Shown here piece by piece: positions 33,716 through 37,790 of a DNA stretch of 37,790 bases (its first letter is position 1; every line of letters starts with the position of its first letter). The stretch covers positions 1 to 37,790 of the forward strand of contig JAQSXR010000024.1 of the NCBI GenBank assembly GCA_029256575.1, given 5' to 3'. Source of the stretch: Clostridiales bacterium (GTDB lineage: Bacteria; Bacillota; Clostridia; Lachnospirales; JAQSXR01). Both the position numbers and the translations under genes were made by a program. Under the pieces are notes generated by a model. The model was not told the DNA's origin. It did not search any database and saw only the letters and a program-made list of their open reading frames with translations.

Positions 33716-35413
33716 CTAAGTTAATTCAATTTTTTTCGTAAATGCATGCCTTAGAATTAAATCTTTTTTATCATAGTCAAACAGTATATAGTTACTAATA
33801 CAAACTACTTCTTCTGTCTCAATAAATCTCAAGATATCATAATCAAATTTTTCAACGTGAACAGTCTTATGATTCACATCTTCTTGTGACTTAATTAAAT
33901 CCTTTATTATAGATTTCTCATCCTCTTTTTGTTTTACCCATTCTGGCCTTTTATTAAGTTTTTCGATACAATATAAATCAAATAATACCAAGTTATTAAT
34001 TATCACAACATCGGTTCCATTTCTTTTCAATGCAAATTCCCTTAATCTATCATATTTAGCTAATCTTGAATGATTGATATCGTTCAATCCATTTTTTTCA
34101 TAGTAATTTGCTAACTCATAATAAAAATCAAATGGAGTATCAAAAAAAGTAAGCATATATTTTATTATAGCAATATATTGGTTACTATTATAATAAGTAT
34201 CCACCATCTCTTCAACTGCTTTTAGCTTCAACATTTCTTCGTAACTTACATATTGTGTATATAAAACTTCATAAGGTGGCTTGTCCCTATATTCAATCCC
34301 ATATTCTTTTTTATTCTCATACATATATGAGCCTTTTAATACCTTTAAGAAGCCCAATTGTAGCTGCTCTGGTCTCATTGCATATACTGCATTAAAAGTA
34401 TTACGAAAGCTATTATAATCCTCATAAGGGAGCCCTGCGATTATATCTAGATGTAAATGAATATTTTTATAGATGTTTAATTTATCTACTACAACTCGTA
34501 AACGATCGATGTCCATTGTACGACGAATCTCTTGAATCGTTCTTAAATTTGTAGATTGTACGCCTATCTCAAACTGAAATAAATTAGGTCTAACCGTTTG
34601 CAAGAACTCAATCGTCTCTTCATCTAATAAATCAGCAGATATTTCAAAGTGAAAATTTGTTATTCCATTGTCATTCTGGCACAAAAACTTCCAAATTGCT
34701 AAGGCATGTTTTTTGTTACAGTTAAATGTTCTATCAACAAACTTTACTTGTTTAACAGAATGTTTTATAAAAATGCTTAAATGTTTTTTAACTATTTCTA
34801 TATTTTTAAATCTTACCGTCCTATCTATAGAAGAGAGACAGTAACTACAACTAAACGGACATCCTCTTGAGGATTCGTAATATATAATTTTATTATTAAA
34901 ATCATCTAAATTCTCATAAGGAAAGGGCACATCATCTAAAGAAAGTAGCTGCCTCACTGGGTTTACATTAATCTCATCACAATCCCTGTATGTGATACCC
35001 CTAATATTTCTAAGTTTAATATCCCCATTTACATAATACTGAACTACCTCTTTAAAAGTAGCCTCCCCTTCGCCACACATGATTCCTTTAATTTCTTTAT
35101 ATTCCGTGATTTTTTCTTTTGAATCAAAAGATACTTCTGGACCACCTAGCCAAATATCTACTTCTGGCATTATTTTATTAAGCTCTTTAATTAATTCTAA
35201 AACAACCTCAATATTCCATACGTATGTTGAAATTGCTATAACATCCGGTTTTTCTTTATATATTTCGGATAAAATGTAATCTGTTCTATTATTAATAGTA
35301 AATTCTCGTATTGAAACATTCTCTCTATACTCTGAAGAATATTCTTTCAAACAATATACTGCTAAATTAGAATGTATAAATTTCGAATTAATTGCTGTTA
35401 ACAAGATTTTCAT
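33716..35413 (-). CDS. B12-binding domain radical SAM protein
   Basis: 565 aa. The N-terminal cobalamin-binding domain (about 1-130, with WLGGPEVSFD and IMCGEGEATF) precedes a radical SAM core whose cluster cysteines are C185, C189 and C192 (CPFSCSYC). Further parts include IGVQSTNLRTIQEIRR and HLHLDIIAGLPYED. A C-terminal extension (about 400-565) resembles the DUF4080 type. Its substrate is unknown; such proteins often methylate or rearrange tRNA, peptides or lipids. It starts 8 nt after the LacI gene, suggesting co-transcription. Confidence 0.93.
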   Translation of the reverse strand: MKILLTAINSKFIHSNLAVYCLKEYSSEYRENVSIREFTINNRTDYILSEIYKEKPDVIAISTYVWNIEVVLELIKELNKIMPEVDIWLGGPEVSFDSKEKITEYKEIKGIMCGEGEATFKEVVQYYVNGDIKLRNIRGITYRDCDEINVNPVRQLLSLDDVPFPYENLDDFNNKIIYYESSRGCPFSCSYCLSSIDRTVRFKNIEIVKKHLSIFIKHSVKQVKFVDRTFNCNKKHALAIWKFLCQNDNGITNFHFEISADLLDEETIEFLQTVRPNLFQFEIGVQSTNLRTIQEIRRTMDIDRLRVVVDKLNIYKNIHLHLDIIAGLPYEDYNSFRNTFNAVYAMRPEQLQLGFLKVLKGSYMYENKKEYGIEYRDKPPYEVLYTQYVSYEEMLKLKAVEEMVDTYYNSNQYIAIIKYMLTFFDTPFDFYYELANYYEKNGLNDINHSRLAKYDRLREFALKRNGTDVVIINNLVLFDLYCIEKLNKRPEWVKQKEDEKSIIKDLIKSQEDVNHKTVHVEKFDYDILRFIETEEVVCISNYILFDYDKKDLILRHAFTKKIELT

Positions 35414-35421
35414 TTCTTCAC

Positions 35422-36450
35422 CTATTTTTCATATTTCTTTGTTGACTCTCTAATAATTAACTCTACCGGAAGAACATAATTCTTCTCGACTTCTATACCT
35501 TGTGCTAAATCTACCAATATATCTGCAGCTTTAATGCCTTTTTCATATATATCTTGCTTTATCGTCGTTACCCCTGGATGGATATATTCACAAGCAGCTA
35601 AATTATCAAATCCCACAACTGACAAATCATCTGGCACACTTTTCCCATTTGCTTGGTAGTATTTAATTATACCAAAGGCAATTATGTCAGCAGACGTAAA
35701 TACAGCAGTAATATCTGAATATTTTTCAAGTAATAATCTCCCTGCGTCTTCTCCACCTTCAATATTAATTTCACTCTCAACAATTGGACAATCTTCCACA
35801 TTAAGGTTTCCTTCTTTAATTGCTCTCAAAAAGCCTTTATATCTCCCACCAATTAGTTCCGAAACATCTGTATACTTACTACAGAAGGCTATTTTTTTAT
35901 GACCCAATTCTATCAAGTGTTTAGTCGCAATATAACCTGCATACTCATTATCCATTTCAACATTAACACTCGCTTGATCATTATGTGCATCTATTGATAC
36001 TAGTGGAACACCAGATTTTTTAATTGTGGACCAAAGATAATCACTTCTCATACCAAATATTACAACTGCATCTAGCATTCTTCTTCTAATCAAATCTAAC
36101 GCTTCATCTTTATCATCTATACTTGCAACTAATAATTGATATCCTTTTTCGCTTAATCTATTCTCTATGCCACTTAAAGCCTCTGAATAAAATGGGTTTT
36201 CTTTTAGAAGAGGTACCTTTTTTCCATCTATTATGTGCTTAGCAAAAAAAACGCCAACTAAATTAGATTTACCGCTTGAAAGTGCTCTTGCCGTCATATC
36301 GAGTTTATAATTAAGCTCGTCAACAACACTCATAACTTTAACCCTAGTTTCTTCTGTTGTTTTTTTATTCACATTATTTAGTACATTAGATACTGTTGCT
36401 ACAGAAACACCTGCTTTATTGGCAACGTCCTTCATAGTTATTCTTCCCAT
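35422..36450 (-). CDS. LacI family transcriptional regulator
   Basis: 342 aa repressor. The N-terminal helix-turn-helix ITMKDVANKAGVSVATVSNVLN and hinge DMTARALSSGKSNLVGVFF are followed by a periplasmic-binding-protein-like effector domain, with C-terminal VVGFDNLAACEYIHPGVTTIKQD typical of sugar-responsive members. AAGGAG precedes the ATG. No sugar gene is adjacent, so its targets are elsewhere; the operator-like repeat at 20245-20263 is one candidate. Confidence 0.95.
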   Translation of the reverse strand: MGRITMKDVANKAGVSVATVSNVLNNVNKKTTEETRVKVMSVVDELNYKLDMTARALSSGKSNLVGVFFAKHIIDGKKVPLLKENPFYSEALSGIENRLSEKGYQLLVASIDDKDEALDLIRRRMLDAVVIFGMRSDYLWSTIKKSGVPLVSIDAHNDQASVNVEMDNEYAGYIATKHLIELGHKKIAFCSKYTDVSELIGGRYKGFLRAIKEGNLNVEDCPIVESEINIEGGEDAGRLLLEKYSDITAVFTSADIIAFGIIKYYQANGKSVPDDLSVVGFDNLAACEYIHPGVTTIKQDIYEKGIKAADILVDLAQGIEVEKNYVLPVELIIRESTKKYEK

Positions 36451-36482
36451 TTAGTCTGCTCCTTAATTTCCATTATTACTAC

Positions 36483-36511
36483 ATTATAGCTATTATTACG
36501 CTCATTGTAAA
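36483..36511 (-). promoter_or_regulatory. Sigma-A promoter of the LacI-family operon
   Basis: Minus strand TTTACA (36506-36511), 17 nt, TATAAT (36483-36488), about 30 nt before the ATG. Confidence 0.75.
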
Positions 36512-36552
36512 TGTAATTTGCTAGTTAAAAATTTGGAATGCTTTCTCTTTAC

Positions 36553-36586
36553 AAAGAAAAAAGACAGGCAATTCAATCGCTGTCTT
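36553..36586 (-). terminator. Second terminator after the tRNA operon
   Basis: AAGACAG / CTGTCTT (36561-36567 with 36580-36586) then TTTTTCTTTG on the minus strand. Confidence 0.75.
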
Positions 36587-36591
36587 CTTAA

Positions 36592-36620
36592 AAATAAAAA
36601 AAGCACTATCTTAAATAGTG
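36592..36620 (-). terminator. First terminator after the tRNA operon
   Basis: CACTAT / ATAGTG with a short loop (36604-36609 with 36615-36620) then CTTTTTTTATTTTT on the minus strand, 9 nt after tRNA-Gln. It forms a tandem pair with the next terminator. Confidence 0.8.
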
Positions 36621-36628
36621 TATGTAAA

Positions 36629-36700
36629 CTGGGCTGGAAGGATTTGAACCTTCGAATACAGGAGTCAAAGTCCTGTGCCTTACCGCTTGGCGACAACCCA
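36629..36700 (-). tRNA. tRNA-Gln (anticodon TTG)
   Basis: 72 nt cloverleaf. The acceptor arm is TGGGTTG with CAGCCCA and discriminator G, the anticodon loop is CTTTGAC and the T loop is TTCAAAT. The CCA end is not encoded. It is the last tRNA of the operon. Confidence 0.97.
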
Positions 36701-36818
36701 AAAATAAATTCTAAGCTTGTACGAATTTATGAATCAGTTTGTGCTTTCGTATATCATAATTTACTGATTTAAATTCAAATATATAATTCGAGCTTTTAGG
36801 AATTTAAGAATTACTAAA

Positions 36819-36890
36819 AGCGCGAGACGGGATTCGAACCCGCGACCCTCGCCTTGGCAAGGCGATACTCCACCACTGAGCCACTCGCGC
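36819..36890 (-). tRNA. tRNA-Gly (anticodon GCC)
   Basis: 72 nt. The acceptor arm is GCGCGAG with CTCGCGC and discriminator T, the anticodon loop is TTGCCAA and the T loop is TTCGAAT. CCA is not encoded. Confidence 0.97.
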
Positions 36891-36894
36891 ATAA

Positions 36895-36965
36895 AGCGGG
36901 TGATGGGAATCGAACCCACGCGTCTAGCTTGGAAGGCTAGCGTTCTACCATTGAACCACACCCGC
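36895..36965 (-). tRNA. tRNA-Gly (anticodon TCC)
   Basis: 71 nt. The acceptor arm is GCGGGTG with CACCCGC and discriminator T, the anticodon loop is CTTCCAA and the T loop is TTCGATT. It lies 4 nt from the other glycine tRNA. CCA is not encoded. Confidence 0.97.
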
Positions 36966-37005
36966 AAATAAAATAATTGTACTAGTCAATCACTAGATTA
37001 ACTAG

Positions 37006-37078
<73 letters not shown>

Positions 37079-37082
37079 ATAA

Positions 37083-37168
37083 TGCCGACGACCGGAATCG
37101 AACCGGTACGAGGGGTAAGCCTCGCAGGATTTTAAGTCCTGTGCGTCTGCCAGTTCCGCCACGTCGGC
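37083..37168 (-). tRNA. tRNA-Leu (anticodon TAA)
   Basis: 86 nt class II tRNA with a long variable arm. The acceptor arm is GCCGACG with CGTCGGC and discriminator A, and the anticodon loop is CTTAAAA. CCA is not encoded. Confidence 0.97.
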
Positions 37169-37210
37169 ATTTAAGCCATAATACTAATATTAAATTAATT
37201 TTATAACTAA

Positions 37211-37292
37211 TGGGCGAAGATGGATTCGAACCATCGAAAGCGCAGCTAACAGATTTACAGTCTGCCCCCTTTGGCCACTCGGGAACTCGCCC
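37211..37292 (-). tRNA. tRNA-Tyr (anticodon GTA)
   Basis: 82 nt class II tRNA with a variable arm. The acceptor arm is GGGCGAG paired with TTCGCCC (one G-U), with discriminator A, and the anticodon loop is CTGTAAA. It is the first tRNA after the promoter at 37305-37333. CCA is not encoded. Confidence 0.97.
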
Positions 37293-37304
37293 ATACAGTA
37301 TTTG

Positions 37305-37333
37305 ATTATACCATAGTTATAAGGTTTTGACAA
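37305..37333 (-). promoter_or_regulatory. Strong sigma-A promoter of the tRNA operon
   Basis: Minus strand TTGTCA (37328-37333), 17 nt, TATAAT (37305-37310). The predicted start is about 6 nt before tRNA-Tyr. The six tRNAs can thus be made independently of the 16S transcript. Confidence 0.85.

Positions 37334-37790
<457 letters not shown>

Noticed and set aside
36761-36967. 68-codon ORF across the glycine tRNAs
   Set aside because: It overlaps two perfect tRNA genes and is an artefact of their sequence.

Overview
The window looks like chromosomal DNA of a low-GC, motile, endospore-forming Firmicute of clostridial type (Lachnospirales-like). The evidence is flagellar genes in the Bacillus/Clostridium arrangement, spoIIID next to an mreB/mbl homologue, a SpoIIQ-like LytM protein, AT-rich intergenic DNA, classical A-type promoters and the 3' end of a 16S rRNA gene. 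No phage, integrase, IS element or CRISPR array is visible. Taxonomy below order is not claimed.

Layout. 1-9614 (minus strand) is the late flagellar block, in the order comFC, yvyF-like, flgM, flgN, two tandem flgK genes, flgL, a second FlgN/FliT-like chaperone gene, fliW, csrA and two flagellin genes, the last cut by the window edge. This parallels the Bacillus subtilis comF-flgM-flgK-flgL-fliW-csrA-hag region. Upstream lies recD2 (9611-11833). 12175-16846 is a second block with spoIIID, mbl, flgF/flhO, flgG/flhP, a FlgJ-type rod-binding gene and metK. 17023-20203 is a three-gene sugar ABC importer (binding lipoprotein and two permeases, no ATPase). 20512-27586 holds a diacylglycerol kinase, a SulP transporter, a broken AI-2E family permease gene, a zinc-ribbon membrane protein, an unknown anchored protein and asnA. 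27648-32954 holds a DEAD-box helicase, a TrhA/hemolysin III protein, a GH13 lipoprotein and a degenerate M23 (SpoIIQ-like) protein. 33014-36450 is nth, a B12-binding radical SAM gene and a LacI-family regulator. 36629-37292 is a six-tRNA operon, and 37505-37790 is the 3' part of a 16S rRNA gene.

How the parts work together. FlgM, FlgN, FlgK, FlgL, FliW, CsrA and flagellin form the sigma-28/CsrA-controlled filament assembly module. Three sigma-28-like promoters sharing the form TAAN-N15-NYCGATAW were found: before flgM, before mbl and before a flagellin gene. Both flagellin leaders carry a hairpin with an AAGGA loop plus an AAGGAGG ribosome site, the architecture expected for CsrA repression relieved by FliW, and fliW and csrA lie immediately upstream.

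Most notable observations: (1) the 16S gene has an insertion of about 95 nt at the tip of helix 44, forming a long hairpin; (2) this 16S gene is followed by tRNA genes rather than 23S, and the tRNAs have their own strong promoter; (3) comFC appears to start at an AUA codon placed 7 nt after a perfect AGGAGG; (4) the duplicated CsrA-type flagellin leaders; (5) a sigma-28-like promoter in front of mbl, the rod genes and metK.
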